DNA from: Mycobacterium sp. BK086
GTDB lineage: Bacteria; Actinomycetota; Actinomycetes; Mycobacteriales; Mycobacteriaceae
Length of the DNA stretch: 64,000 nt
Direction of reading: 5' to 3'
NCBI GenBank assembly: GCA_004362315.1
Contig: SNWL01000006.1
Coordinates: 310,001-374,000, forward strand
Shown in pieces: positions 50,924-60,544 of this stretch (positions are counted from its first letter, which is position 1; every line of letters begins with the position of its first letter). The notes below the pieces were generated by a model that worked only from the letters and a program-made list of their open reading frames with translations, ran no database searches and was not told the origin of the DNA. Both the position numbers and the translations under genes were made by a program.

Positions 50924-51541
50924 TCAGGACGTCGCGGAGGCTTCCTTGTCCGACGGCGCACCTTTGAGGCCGCGCCAGAACAGGTTGATCAGCATGTCGG
51001 CGGCCTCGTCGACATCGGCGTCGCCCGCGCTGACCCGGGCTGCGACGGCCTCACCGGCACCCACCAGCGCGACCGCCATCATGTGAAAGTCGGTGCCGGG
51101 CTCGGGGTGCCGAGTGCCGGCCTCCAACAGCCGGGCCACCATGTCGATGATCTTCTCGCGGCCCTCGCGCACGGTGTGGGCGAACGCCTGCGAGCTGGTG
51201 GCCTGTGTGTAGAGCACGATCCACGACGCCCGGTTGGCGTCGATGTAGCGCAGCACCGAGAGGATGACGCTGCGCAACAGATCATGCGGGCTCTGCTGCA
51301 GGTCGATGTCGGCACCCACGGCCTCGATGAAGCGGCTCAGCTCGCGAGCCAGGCACGCCCCGAACAGTTCTTCCTTGGAGCCGTAGTACAGGTAGAGCAT
51401 CGGCTTGGAGATCTGCGCCTCGGCGGCGATGACGTCCATCGACGTCTCGTGATAGCCGTTGACCGAGAACATCTGCACGGCGGCGTCGAGCATCTGCTGC
51501 TCGCGCACGGCACGGGGCAACCGCTTGGTGCCACCTGCCAT
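50924..51541 (-). CDS. TetR-family regulator (Rv0238 type)
   Basis: A 205-residue regulator. The DNA-binding region is MLDAAVQMFSVNGYHETSMDVIAAEAQISKPMLYLYYGSKEELF (about residues 17-60). The C-terminal half (WIVLYTQATSSQAFAHTVREGREKIIDM) is typical of TetR proteins that sense acyl compounds, but no ligand is proven. Its position next to htdX corresponds to Rv0238 in M. tuberculosis. It follows lpqI by 34 bp on the same strand and is convergent with htdX. It is a candidate binder of the TTACT/GTAA sites near fadE5 and fadA2. Confidence 0.85.
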   Translation of the reverse strand: MAGGTKRLPRAVREQQMLDAAVQMFSVNGYHETSMDVIAAEAQISKPMLYLYYGSKEELFGACLARELSRFIEAVGADIDLQQSPHDLLRSVILSVLRYIDANRASWIVLYTQATSSQAFAHTVREGREKIIDMVARLLEAGTRHPEPGTDFHMMAVALVGAGEAVAARVSAGDADVDEAADMLINLFWRGLKGAPSDKEASATS

Positions 51542-51575
51542 TTCCTTGCCTTTCGCCGTCGGCCGATCTTTCAGG

Positions 51576-52781
51576 CTAGCCCCCGCAGCGGGGACTCTGC
51601 CCTTTCAGACGCGCCATTCGCAGCAGGGAAGTTTCGACGGCGGGCAGCGACAACTCCCCGGCGTTGACCGCCTTCTCCAGCCGGTCGAGCACCGCGGGCA
51701 CCTCATCGGTGGTCACCCACAGCGCCACGTCGATGCCCGCTTGCAGGCTCTTCAGGACGGCATCGGCGACGCCGTACCGGTCGGCGATCGCCGCCATGCT
51801 GGACAGGTCATCGCTGAACACCGGGCCGTCGAACCCCGGGCCGCCGTACCCGCCGCTGCGCAGCAGACCCACCGCTGCCGCGCTGAGGCTGGCCGGCGTC
51901 GTGCCCGTCAGCCCCGGCACCTCGAGGTGGCCGATCATCACGGCGACGGGTGCTTCGGTGGTCAGCGTCTGGTACGGAATCAGGTCGCTGGCCTGCAGAT
52001 CCGCCAGCGGCGGGGTGGTCACCGCGCCTGCGGTGTGCGAGTCGCCCGACCCATGCCCGTGGCCCGGGAAGTGCTTGAGCACCGGCAGCAGCCCGGCCTC
52101 GCGCAGGCCGCGCGCGTAGGCGCCGGCGAAGGCGGTCACCACGGCCGGGTCGTTGGAGAACGATCGGTCCCCGATGACAGAGTCGTCGGGGGCATCGGTG
52201 ACGTCGACGACCGGCGCGAAGTCGATGGTGATCCCTAGCGCGCGCATCTTGCGCCCGCGGTCCAGGGCCAGCTGATACACCTGATCAGGGGTCTGGGTCT
52301 GGGCCAGCACCTTCGCCGACGGGGCTTCACCGATGAGGGACGCCAGCCGCTCCACCCGGCCGCCCTCCTCGTCGACGCTGACGGCCAGCGGCAGCGGCCC
52401 GGCGTTGACATAGTCGTTCAGCGAGCCGTCGGTCAGCATCGAGCGGTCGGTCCAGCTGCCGATGAAGATGCCGCCGACGTGATAGGTGTCCACCACAGCG
52501 CGTGCATCAGCGCTGTCCTTGACGCCGACCATCAGCACCTGGGCCAGCTTGTCGCGGGTGGACATCGAGCTCAGCAGGCCCGGGCCGTCGCCGCAGGCGG
52601 GCTGCGCCGGGGCCGCGGGCGCGGGGGCCGGACCGGCCATCGGGCTGGCCGACGATGACGTGCTGACCGGCGCCGATGACGTGGCGGCGGGGCGCGAGGG
52701 AGACGTTGAGCAGCCGACGAGCAGCACGGGCAGTGCCGACAGGGCCGCGATACCGCGAAGCGAGAGCAGTCGGGTAGGCAT
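51576..52781 (-). CDS. lpqI: LpqI, family 3 beta-N-acetylglucosaminidase lipoprotein (Rv0237 type)
   Basis: A 401-residue lipoprotein. The signal peptide ends at the lipobox LLVGC with Cys24, followed by a Ser/Ala/Pro-rich linker to about residue 65. The GH3 barrel carries the NagZ-type loop KHFPGHGHGSGDSH, with the acid/base His-Asp dyad, and the nucleophile Asp in VFSDDLSSM. LpqI hydrolyses GlcNAc-MurNAc during peptidoglycan turnover, on the outer face of the membrane. The C-terminal (alpha/beta)6 domain of larger GH3 enzymes is absent, normal for NagZ. Confidence 0.92.
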   Translation of the reverse strand: MPTRLLSLRGIAALSALPVLLVGCSTSPSRPAATSSAPVSTSSSASPMAGPAPAPAAPAQPACGDGPGLLSSMSTRDKLAQVLMVGVKDSADARAVVDTYHVGGIFIGSWTDRSMLTDGSLNDYVNAGPLPLAVSVDEEGGRVERLASLIGEAPSAKVLAQTQTPDQVYQLALDRGRKMRALGITIDFAPVVDVTDAPDDSVIGDRSFSNDPAVVTAFAGAYARGLREAGLLPVLKHFPGHGHGSGDSHTAGAVTTPPLADLQASDLIPYQTLTTEAPVAVMIGHLEVPGLTGTTPASLSAAAVGLLRSGGYGGPGFDGPVFSDDLSSMAAIADRYGVADAVLKSLQAGIDVALWVTTDEVPAVLDRLEKAVNAGELSLPAVETSLLRMARLKGQSPRCGG

Positions 52782-52901
52782 CCGGACATGCTGTCATGGC
52801 CGTCGCCGGGGGCCAACCAACGATTCGACGCGTGCTAGGTTGGCCAGCGGGTATTCACCCACGCGACCAGCCGTCCCCAGCACCTGCGAGGAGAACCGTT
52901 C

Positions 52902-53075
52902 ATGACCCGGTTCGTGGTTCCTGCCGCCGCCAGCATCGTGGTCGGTCTGCTGCTCGGGGCCGCCGCGATCTTCGGCGTGACGTTGATGATCCAGCAGGAC
53001 ACCAAGCCGCCGCTGTCGCCCGGCGATCCTGCGTCGTCGGTGCTGAACCGCGTCGAGTACGGCAACCGCGGCTAG
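52902..53075 (+). CDS. small membrane/secreted protein (Rv0236A, DUF2613 type)
   Basis: An ORF of 57 residues from ATG 52902 to TAG 53073-53075, with GAGGAGAA upstream. One hydrophobic segment near the N-terminus (VVPAAASIVVGLLLGAAAIFGVTLMI) is followed by a short hydrophilic, Pro-rich tail ending SVLNRVEYGNRG. Length, layout and position directly before aftD match Rv0236A. It probably stays anchored by its helix or is processed; its role is unknown, perhaps linked to AftD. Confidence 0.8.
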   Translation: MTRFVVPAAASIVVGLLLGAAAIFGVTLMIQQDTKPPLSPGDPASSVLNRVEYGNRG

Positions 53076-53169
53076 CCTGAGCACGCTCACCGCCGCCTCC
53101 TCCGCGGTCACGGAGGCGCCCATCACCACCCCGCCGCTCTCGCGGCGCTGGCTCGGCGGAGCTTTCGCC

Positions 53170-56100
53170 GTGGCGCTGGTGCTGTGCTTCGCGCAATCAC
53201 CCGGGATGATCTCGCCGGATACCAAACTCGACCTGACCGCCAACCCGCTGCGCTTCCTTGCTCGCGCCGCCAACCTGTGGAACAGCGACCTGCCGTTCGG
53301 GCAGGCGCAGAACCAGGCCTACGGCTACCTGTTCCCGCACGGCGCGTTCTTCCTGCTCGGCGACACCCTCGGGGTGCCGGGCTGGATCACCCAGCGGCTG
53401 TGGTGGGCACTGCTGCTGACCGCCGGGTTCTGGGGGCTGCTGCGGGTGGCCGAGGCGCTCGGCATCGGAACGACGCCCTTGCGCATCATCGCCGCGGTCG
53501 CGTTCGCCCTCTCACCGCGGGTGCTGACGACGCTGGGCTCGATCTCCTCGGAAACTCTGCCGATGATGCTGGCGCCGTGGGTGCTGCTGCCGGTGATTCT
53601 GGCGTTGCGGGGCGGCAGCGGGAGGTCGCTACGGGTGCTGGCCGGACGGGCCGGGCTCGCGCTGGCATTGATGGGCGCGGTCAACGCCGTCGCGACGTTC
53701 ACCGGCTGCCTGCCCGCGATCATCTGGTGGCTGTGTCACCGGCCCAACCGGGTGTGGTGGCGGTTCAGCGGATGGTGGGCACTGGCGTCGATGCTGGCGG
53801 TGACCTGGTGGGTGGTCGCGCTACTCGCGCTCGGGCGGATCAGCCCGCCGTTCCTGGATTTCATCGAGTCCTCCGGGGTCACCACCCAATGGACGTCGCT
53901 GACCGAGATGCTGCGCGGCACCGACAGCTGGACGCCGTTCGTCGCGCCTGACGCCACCGCGGCTGCCGAGCTGGTGACCCAGCCGGCGATGATCCTGGCG
54001 ACCACGTTGGTGGCCGCGGGTGGGATGGCCGGACTGGCGCTGCGCTCGATGCCGGCGCGCGGCCGGCTGATCGCCATGCTGCTGATCGGCGTGGTCCTGC
54101 TGGGTGTCGGCTACTCGGGCGGCCTGGGCTCGGCGGTGGCACACCAGGTGCAGACCTTCCTCGACGCCTCCGGCGCCCCGCTGCGCAACGTGCACAAGCT
54201 GGAACCGGTGATCCGCATACCGCTGGTGCTGGGCGTCGCTCACCTGCTGAGCCGTATCCCATTGCCCGGCAGTGTGCCGCGGCCGGTGTGGATCCGGGCC
54301 TTCGCCCATCCAGAGAACGACAAGCGGGTGGCCGTCGGCATCGTCGTCCTCGCCGCACTCATGGTGGCCACGTCGATGGCCTGGACCGGCCGCCTCACCC
54401 CGCCCGGCGCATTCAAAGCCATCCCCGACTACTGGCACCAAGCCGCCGACTGGCTGACCGCGAACAACACCGGCCAGCCCACGCCGGGGCGGGTGCTGGT
54501 GGTGCCCGGTGCGCCGTTCGCCACCCAGGTATGGGGTAACAGTCACGACGAACCGCTGCAGGTGCTCGGCGAAAGCCCTTGGGGTGTACGCGATTCCATT
54601 CCACTGACCCCACCCCAGACGATTCGGGCGCTGGACTCGGTGCAACGGCTGTTCGCGGCGGGCAGGCCCTCAGCGGGGTTGGCCGACACCCTGGCCCGCC
54701 AGGGCATCTCCTTTGTCGTCGTGCGTAATGACCTCGACCCGGACAAGTCCCGGTCGGCACGTCCGCTGCTGGTGCACCGGGCCATCGACGGTTCACCAGG
54801 GCTGCAGAAGGTGGCACAGTTCGGCGATCCGGTCGGGCCGGGCACACTGGACGGCTTCATCAGTGACAGCGGGTTGCGCCCACGGTACCCAGCTGTCGAG
54901 ATCTATCGTGTTGCCACACAAGGCAATCCGAGCGCACCGTATCTGACCGACGCCAGCCGGATGGCCCGCGTCGACGGTGGACCCGAGGTGCTGCTGCGCA
55001 TCGACGAGCGGCGCCGCCTGCTTGGCCAGGCCCCGTTGGGGCCCATGCTCCTGACGTCCGACGCCCAGCGTGCCGGGCTTCCCACCCCGCTGGTCACGGT
55101 CACCGACACCCCCGTCGATCGGGAGACCGACTACGGCCGCGTCGACGACCACTCGTCGGCGGCCAGGGCCGAAGGCGACCGTCGCGACACGTTCAACCGG
55201 GTGCCCGACTATCCGGTCCCGGGCGCCAAACTCGTCCATGGCGCCTGGACCGGCGGGCGGCTGTCGGCGTCGAGCTCGTCATCGGATGCCACCGCACTGC
55301 CCAACGTCTCCCCCGCCAGCGGCCCCGCCGCCGCGGTCGACGGCGACTCGGCCACCGCGTGGGTGTCGAACTCGCTACAAGCCGCGGTCGGTCAGTGGCT
55401 GCAGATCGACTTCGACCGGCCGGTCACCAATGCGACACTGACGATCACCCCGAGCGCCACCGCCGTCGGCGCCCAGGTGCGTCGCCTCCAGGTGTCGACC
55501 CAAAATGGCACCACCACAGTGCGTTTCGACGAACCGGGTAAGCCGCTGTCCGTCGCATTGCCGTACGGCGAATCGCCGTGGGTGCGGATCACCGCGATCG
55601 GCACCGACGACGGCTCGTCGGGAGTCCAGTTCGGGATCACCGATCTGTCGGTCACCCAGTACGACGCGTCCGGCTTCGCCCATCCGGTCGACCTGCGGCA
55701 CACCATGGTGGTGCCCGGCCCGCCCGGCGGATCAGCCGTTGCCGCATGGGATCTGGGCTCCGAGCTGCTCGGCAGACAGGGTTGCGCGGATTCCCCCGAC
55801 GGCGTGCACTGCGCGGCCTCGATGGCGCAGGCGCCCGAGGAACCCGTCACGCTGAGCCGCACCCTGACGGTGCCCAAACCGATCGAGGTCAGCCCGACGG
55901 TGTGGGTGCGCGCCCGGCAGGGCCCGCACCTGGCGGATCTGATCGCCCAGCCGGGCACCACTAGGTCCCGCGCCGACGCCGACCTCATCGACGTGGACGG
56001 ATCGGCCTACGCGGCGACCGACGGCGATCCCCGTACCTCGTGGACCGCGCAACAGAATGTGGTGCAGCACCGCAGCGCGCCCACACTGACCGTGACACTG

Positions 56101-57366
56101 CCGAAGCCGACCGAGGTCACCGGGCTGGTGCTGACCCCGAGCTCCTCGCAGCTGCCCACCCATCCGACGATGGTGGCCATCGACCTTGGTGACGGCCCAC
56201 AGACCCGTAGGCTCGACGCCGACCCGGATGCGGGGGCTCAGACCGTGTCGCTGCACCCCAGGGTCACCGATACGGTGCGGATCAGCCTGCTGAACTGGAA
56301 TGACGTAATCGACCGCACCGCACTGGGTTTCGATCAGCTCAAACCTCCCGGCCTGGCTGAGGTCGCGGTGCTCGGCCCCGACGGCAAGGCCGTCGCGGCC
56401 GCCGACGCCGCCACCAATCGCGCACGCACCATCGAGATCCCGTGCGGCCAAGGCCCCATCGTCGCGGTATCCGGGCGGTTCGTGCAGACCTCGGTGACCA
56501 CCACGGTCGGCGCGCTGCTCGACGGCCAGCCCGTCCCGGCCCGCGCGTGCGACGCGACGCCGATCGCGTTGCCCGCCGGTCAGCAGGAACTGCTGATCAG
56601 CCCCGGCTCGGCGTTCGTCGTGGACGGCGCCCAGCTGAACGGTCCGCAGGCCGGTCAAATACCCACCGCACCAACGACTCCCGCGCAGGTCACCAACTGG
56701 GGCGCGGACCGCAGGGAGTTCACCGTCGACCGGTCACCCACCGCGCGGGTGCTGGTCGTCCCGGAGAGCGTGAACCCCGGCTGGGTCGCCCACTTGCCCG
56801 ACGGGGTCACGCTGACACCGGTGGTCGTCAACGGCTGGCAGCAGGGTTGGGTGCTGCCCGCCGGGGAACAGGGCACGGTCACGGTGAGCTTCCCGTCGAA
56901 CCGCGGCTACCGGATCGGCCTTGCCGCCGGGCTGTCGCTCCTGCCACTCCTTCTTCTGCTGGCGCTGATGCCGCCACGGCGCCGCCCGACCGACCTCGAA
57001 CCCGCCCGGCCGTGGGCCCTCCCGGTTCTGGCGGGAGTGGGAGTCCTGGCCGTGGGCGGACTGATCGGCGGAGCAGGTGGCCTCGTGGTGTTCGGCGCCG
57101 CGATGGTACTCGGCTATCTGCTGAGGCACCGGGGACTGCTGCGCGACCGGGTGACGCTGACCGCCAGTGCCTGCGGTCTGATCGCGGCGGGCGCTTTGTT
57201 GTCGCGCTACCCCTGGCGGTCGGTCGACGGGTACATCGGGCATTCCCCCTGGGTACAGCTGCCGGCACTGATCGCGGTCGGTGCGCTGGCGGCCTCCGCC
57301 GTCAGGCGTCCGCCGCCGCAGCGAACTGACAGCGAAACCGCCGAGGACACAAGCATTTCGCACTAG
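53170..57366 (+). CDS. aftD: arabinofuranosyltransferase AftD (Rv0236c type)
   Basis: A 1398-residue membrane glycosyltransferase (GT-C fold). The N-terminal part has many helices and the conserved TKLDLTANPLRFLARAANLWNSDLPFGQAQNQAYGYLFPHG loop with the acidic residue used in decaprenyl-phospho-arabinose transfer. Two beta-sandwich carbohydrate-binding modules (for example near residues 700-850 and 940-1060) lie in the large periplasmic part, and 3-4 helices close the protein. AftD adds alpha-1,3 branches to arabinan of arabinogalactan and lipoarabinomannan. GTG 53170 is the first standard start, but it cuts into the first helix; residues read upstream (PLSRRWLGGAFAVALVLCF) match the usual N-terminus, so the true start is probably further up, perhaps CTG 53077. 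Confidence 0.9.
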   Translation: MALVLCFAQSPGMISPDTKLDLTANPLRFLARAANLWNSDLPFGQAQNQAYGYLFPHGAFFLLGDTLGVPGWITQRLWWALLLTAGFWGLLRVAEALGIGTTPLRIIAAVAFALSPRVLTTLGSISSETLPMMLAPWVLLPVILALRGGSGRSLRVLAGRAGLALALMGAVNAVATFTGCLPAIIWWLCHRPNRVWWRFSGWWALASMLAVTWWVVALLALGRISPPFLDFIESSGVTTQWTSLTEMLRGTDSWTPFVAPDATAAAELVTQPAMILATTLVAAGGMAGLALRSMPARGRLIAMLLIGVVLLGVGYSGGLGSAVAHQVQTFLDASGAPLRNVHKLEPVIRIPLVLGVAHLLSRIPLPGSVPRPVWIRAFAHPENDKRVAVGIVVLAALMVATSMAWTGRLTPPGAFKAIPDYWHQAADWLTANNTGQPTPGRVLVVPGAPFATQVWGNSHDEPLQVLGESPWGVRDSIPLTPPQTIRALDSVQRLFAAGRPSAGLADTLARQGISFVVVRNDLDPDKSRSARPLLVHRAIDGSPGLQKVAQFGDPVGPGTLDGFISDSGLRPRYPAVEIYRVATQGNPSAPYLTDASRMARVDGGPEVLLRIDERRRLLGQAPLGPMLLTSDAQRAGLPTPLVTVTDTPVDRETDYGRVDDHSSAARAEGDRRDTFNRVPDYPVPGAKLVHGAWTGGRLSASSSSSDATALPNVSPASGPAAAVDGDSATAWVSNSLQAAVGQWLQIDFDRPVTNATLTITPSATAVGAQVRRLQVSTQNGTTTVRFDEPGKPLSVALPYGESPWVRITAIGTDDGSSGVQFGITDLSVTQYDASGFAHPVDLRHTMVVPGPPGGSAVAAWDLGSELLGRQGCADSPDGVHCAASMAQAPEEPVTLSRTLTVPKPIEVSPTVWVRARQGPHLADLIAQPGTTRSRADADLIDVDGSAYAATDGDPRTSWTAQQNVVQHRSAPTLTVTLPKPTEVTGLVLTPSSSQLPTHPTMVAIDLGDGPQTRRLDADPDAGAQTVSLHPRVTDTVRISLLNWNDVIDRTALGFDQLKPPGLAEVAVLGPDGKAVAAADAATNRARTIEIPCGQGPIVAVSGRFVQTSVTTTVGALLDGQPVPARACDATPIALPAGQQELLISPGSAFVVDGAQLNGPQAGQIPTAPTTPAQVTNWGADRREFTVDRSPTARVLVVPESVNPGWVAHLPDGVTLTPVVVNGWQQGWVLPAGEQGTVTVSFPSNRGYRIGLAAGLSLLPLLLLLALMPPRRRPTDLEPARPWALPVLAGVGVLAVGGLIGGAGGLVVFGAAMVLGYLLRHRGLLRDRVTLTASACGLIAAGALLSRYPWRSVDGYIGHSPWVQLPALIAVGALAASAVRRPPPQRTDSETAEDTSISH

Positions 57367-57376
57367 GGTGCCTGGT

Positions 57377-58381
57377 ATGGCTGCACCTGATCTGACGACG
57401 CCGTCACAGGTCGAGACCGTGCGCGGGCCGATCCCGACCAGCGACCTGGGTGTCGTCTTCATGCACGAGCACGTCTTCGTTCTGTCGCACGAGATCATCA
57501 ACAACTTCCCCGAAGGCTGGGGGGACGAAGCGACCCGGGAAGCCGACGCCGTCGCCAAACTCAACGAGCTCAAGGCCCTCGGGGTCGACACCATCGTCGA
57601 CCCGACCGTGATCGGGCTGGGCCGCTACATTCCGCGCATCCAGCGGGTGGCCGCGCAGACCGGCCTGCAGATCGTGGTCGCCACCGGGGTCTACACCTAC
57701 AACGACGTCCCGATGTACTTCCACTTCAGCGGGCCGGGGACGCTGCTCGACGGCCCCGAGATCATGACCGAGATGTTCGTCCGCGATATCACCGAGGGGA
57801 TCGCCGGCACCGGCGTCAAGGCGGCAATCCTCAAGTGCGCCACCGACGAACCCGGTATCACTCCCGGAGTCGAACGGGTGCTGCGCGCGGTGGCCCAGGC
57901 GCACCGGCAGACCGGCGTGCCGATCACCACCCACACGCATGCCCTGACCCGGCGCGGCCTGGAACAGCAGCGAGTCTTCGCCGAGGAAGGCGTGGACCTG
58001 AGCCGCGTCATCATCGGGCACAGCGGGGACACCACCGACCTGGGCTACCTCGAAGAGCTGATCGCGGCCGGCTCCTACCTCGGCATGGACCGGTTCGGCC
58101 TGGACAGCATGCTCAGCTTCGACGACCGGGTCGACACCGTCGCGCGGATGTGCGAACGCGGCCACGCCGACAAGATGGTGCTGTCCCACGATGCGTCGTG
58201 CTACATCGACTGGCTGCCCGAAGCCTTGGTGCCGGTGGCCCTGCCGAACTGGCATTACCGCCACATCCACAACGACGTCCTGCCCGCGCTGCGTCAGCGC
58301 GGCGTCACCGATGAACAGATCACCACCATGCTGGTGGACAACCCCCGCAACATCTTCTCCAAGCAAGGTGCCTATGAGTGA
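57377..58381 (+). CDS. php: phosphotriesterase-like lactonase Php (Rv0230c type)
   Basis: A 334-residue amidohydrolase-type TIM barrel. Metal ligands are visible in order: HEHVF near residue 32 (HxH), the carboxylated Lys in AAILKCATDE near 154, His residues in TTHTHALTRRGLEQ and VIIGHSGDTTD, and the Asp in VLSHDASC. Phosphotriesterase-like lactonases hydrolyse lactones, including acyl-homoserine lactones, with weak activity on paraoxon. It follows aftD by 10 bp, and its stop overlaps the acyl-CoA ligase start by 8 bp. Confidence 0.9.
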   Translation: MAAPDLTTPSQVETVRGPIPTSDLGVVFMHEHVFVLSHEIINNFPEGWGDEATREADAVAKLNELKALGVDTIVDPTVIGLGRYIPRIQRVAAQTGLQIVVATGVYTYNDVPMYFHFSGPGTLLDGPEIMTEMFVRDITEGIAGTGVKAAILKCATDEPGITPGVERVLRAVAQAHRQTGVPITTHTHALTRRGLEQQRVFAEEGVDLSRVIIGHSGDTTDLGYLEELIAAGSYLGMDRFGLDSMLSFDDRVDTVARMCERGHADKMVLSHDASCYIDWLPEALVPVALPNWHYRHIHNDVLPALRQRGVTDEQITTMLVDNPRNIFSKQGAYE

Positions 58382-59840
58382 TCAGACTCCCGCGATCGGG
58401 ACCCGGATGAGCCAGCTCGCCGCCGAGGCGCCCGACCGCCCGGTGGTCAGCTGCGATGGCCGCACCATCACCCGCGGCGAACTGGAATCGGCCTCGAACC
58501 GGCTGGCTCGCGCCTACGCCGAACTCGGAGTCAAACAAGGCGATTACGTCACGATCGCGGTACCGAACTCGATCGAGTGGGTGCAGGCGACGGTCGCGGT
58601 GTGGAAGCTCGGCGCGATTCCGCAACCGCTGTCGCCGCGGCTTCCCGACGCCGAGTTCGAGGGTCTGCTCGATCTCACGCCGCGCGCCCTACTCGTCGGC
58701 CGCGCCGACCCGCGCGGTCTGGTGCCGTCGGTGGACGCCGACTTCACCGGCAGCCCGGAGCTCTCGGATGAGCCACTGCCCGAAGCGGTTTCGCCGGTGT
58801 GGAAGTCGATGGCCTCCGGTGGCAGCACCGGGCGGCCCAAGCTGATCGAAGCCGGCGGGGACGGGCGCTACCCGGCCGACCTGGTGGCGATGGGGATGGG
58901 CAACGAACCCACCGACACCCAGCTGCTGCCGGTTCCGTTGAGCCACAACACCGGATTCACCTCGGCGGCCATCGCGCTGCTGACCGGGCAGCACCTGGTG
59001 TTGATGCGCCGCTTCGACCCCGAACACTTCCTGCGGCTGGTCACCGACCACCAGGTGAACTACCTGGCGACCGTGCCGACGATCATGCAACGGCTGCTGC
59101 CGGTATATCACGCCAACCCCGACGCCTACGACCTGTCGTCGCTGCGCCGGCTGTGGCATCTGGCCGCACCGTGTCCGCCGAACATCAAGGAGGCCTGGAT
59201 CGACCTGCTCGGTCCGGATGCGGTGTGGGAGTTGTACGGCGGCACCGAACTTCAGGCTCTGACGTTCATCAGCGGTTCGGAATGGCTGACCCACCGCGGT
59301 TCGGTCGGCCGGGTGGTGTCCGGCGAGATGAAGGTGCTCGACGACGACGGCAACGAGTGCGCACCCGGCGAAATCGGCGAGATCTATATGCGCCCGCACG
59401 AGGGGGAGGGCGCGACCTACCGCTACATCGGCAGCACCGCGAAGTCCCGCGACGGCTGGGATTCGCTGGGCGATCTGGGTTGGTTCGACGACGAGGGCTA
59501 CCTGTACCTGGCCGACCGGCGGGTCGACATGTTCACCGTCGGCGGCCGCAACGTCTATCCGGCGGAGATCGAGAACGCGCTCGCCGAGCACCCCGCCGTG
59601 CTGTCCTGTCTGGTGGTCGGGGTGCCGCACGACGATCTCGGCCAGGTGCCCTATGCGCTGGTGCACACCGACGGAACCGCGCTGGCCGCAGAGGATGTCG
59701 CGGCGTTCGTGGCGGAGCGGCTGTCCGATTACAAGGTGCCGCGGACAGTCGAGTTCGTCGACACCCCGCTGCGCGACGATGCCGGTAAGGCCCGTCGCTC
59801 CGCGGTGCGCGACGAGGTCATCGCCCGCTTGACCGCTTAG
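58374..59840 (+). CDS. acyl-CoA ligase (AMP-dependent synthetase, FadD type)
   Basis: A 488-residue adenylate-forming ligase from ATG 58374 within the php 3' end. The P-loop is SMASGGSTGRPKLIE (about residues 143-157), then LPVPLSHNTGFT, the WELYGGTELQ motif near 287, the SLGDLGWFDDEGYLYLADRRVDMFTVGGRNVYPAEIE region near 366, and the C-terminal Lys in DDAGKARRS. The compact length and short N-domain resemble bile-acid or short/medium-chain carboxylic acid CoA ligases more than long-chain FadDs. It probably activates a carboxylate, possibly one released by Php acting on a lactone. The 3' end overlaps the convergent tetR. Confidence 0.87.
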   Translation: MSDQTPAIGTRMSQLAAEAPDRPVVSCDGRTITRGELESASNRLARAYAELGVKQGDYVTIAVPNSIEWVQATVAVWKLGAIPQPLSPRLPDAEFEGLLDLTPRALLVGRADPRGLVPSVDADFTGSPELSDEPLPEAVSPVWKSMASGGSTGRPKLIEAGGDGRYPADLVAMGMGNEPTDTQLLPVPLSHNTGFTSAAIALLTGQHLVLMRRFDPEHFLRLVTDHQVNYLATVPTIMQRLLPVYHANPDAYDLSSLRRLWHLAAPCPPNIKEAWIDLLGPDAVWELYGGTELQALTFISGSEWLTHRGSVGRVVSGEMKVLDDDGNECAPGEIGEIYMRPHEGEGATYRYIGSTAKSRDGWDSLGDLGWFDDEGYLYLADRRVDMFTVGGRNVYPAEIENALAEHPAVLSCLVVGVPHDDLGQVPYALVHTDGTALAAEDVAAFVAERLSDYKVPRTVEFVDTPLRDDAGKARRSAVRDEVIARLTA

Positions 59841-60444
59841 CCGCGGGCAGTTTGATCGCCGACATGTACATCTCGACCATCGGCCGATAGAGGTCGACAC
59901 CGTCGAGTTCGCTGCCCAGCACCACGGAATCACTGGTGGCGATCAGCGTCTGCGCGAACGCCATCGGTGAGATCACCAGCGTCGCGCCGAGTCGGTCGAC
60001 GCCCGCGACGATGAACTTCGCCAGCGACTCCAAGACCTCGGACCGCTTTTCGGCCACCCGTTCGCGGGCATCGGGGTTGCGCAGCAGATAGAGGGTGAAC
60101 TCGTGGCCCAGTGCCGCGTGCTCGGCGCCGCGGTCCGAACTGAGCTGGCGCCAGCGCGCCGCGACATCGTCCAGTTCGCGCGCCCCGACTTCGGTCGCTT
60201 TGCCCAGCACCTCGGCGAAGTTGTCGAAATAGCGCCGCCAGTACCGGTCGCTGACCGCGAGGAAAAGATCTTCCTTCGTGCTGAAGTGCTTGTAGATCGC
60301 ACCCTTGGTGTAGCCGGCGGTATGGGCGATGTCGTCGAGAGTGGCCGGGGTGAAGCCCTTTTCAGCGAACACGGCTTCGGCCGCGTCCAAGAGCAACGCC
60401 CGGGTGTGCTCGAGGCGGCGCTCGCGTGTCCAACGCTCGACCAT
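59818..60444 (-). CDS. TetR-family regulator divergent from the AveC-like gene
   Basis: A 208-residue regulator. The helix-turn-helix TLDDIAHTAGYTKGAIYKHFSTKEDLFLAVSDRYW is at about residues 35-69. The C-terminal domain has the helix TLYLLRNPDARERVAEKRSEVLE seen in TetR proteins next to membrane or lipid genes. Its start faces the AveC-like gene across 100 bp that contain a palindrome and direct repeats, so it most likely represses that gene and itself. It overlaps the acyl-CoA ligase by 23 bp at the 3' end. Confidence 0.86.
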   Translation of the reverse strand: MVERWTRERRLEHTRALLLDAAEAVFAEKGFTPATLDDIAHTAGYTKGAIYKHFSTKEDLFLAVSDRYWRRYFDNFAEVLGKATEVGARELDDVAARWRQLSSDRGAEHAALGHEFTLYLLRNPDARERVAEKRSEVLESLAKFIVAGVDRLGATLVISPMAFAQTLIATSDSVVLGSELDGVDLYRPMVEMYMSAIKLPAAKRSSGR

Positions 60445-60469
60445 GACGCCGATTCTGCCACGGAATCTC

Positions 60470-60504
60470 AGATACCCGTTCCCCTTTTAGATACCCGTTG
60501 GTAT
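60470..60504. promoter_or_regulatory. TetR operator candidate with duplicated half-site
   Basis: ATACCCGTTGGTAT (60491-60504) is an inverted repeat with 5-bp arms ATACC/GGTAT and a 4-bp centre. The sequence AGATACCCGTT occurs twice (60470-60480 and 60489-60499), 19 bp apart, so one complete site and one half-site lie side by side. This is in the middle of the 100-bp gap between the divergent tetR and AveC-like genes; TATATT follows at 60502-60507, a possible -10 for the AveC-like gene. Confidence 0.6.
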
Positions 60505-60544
60505 ATTTTGGCGCATCGGCCCGCCAATCGAGAGGGACGCCGCC

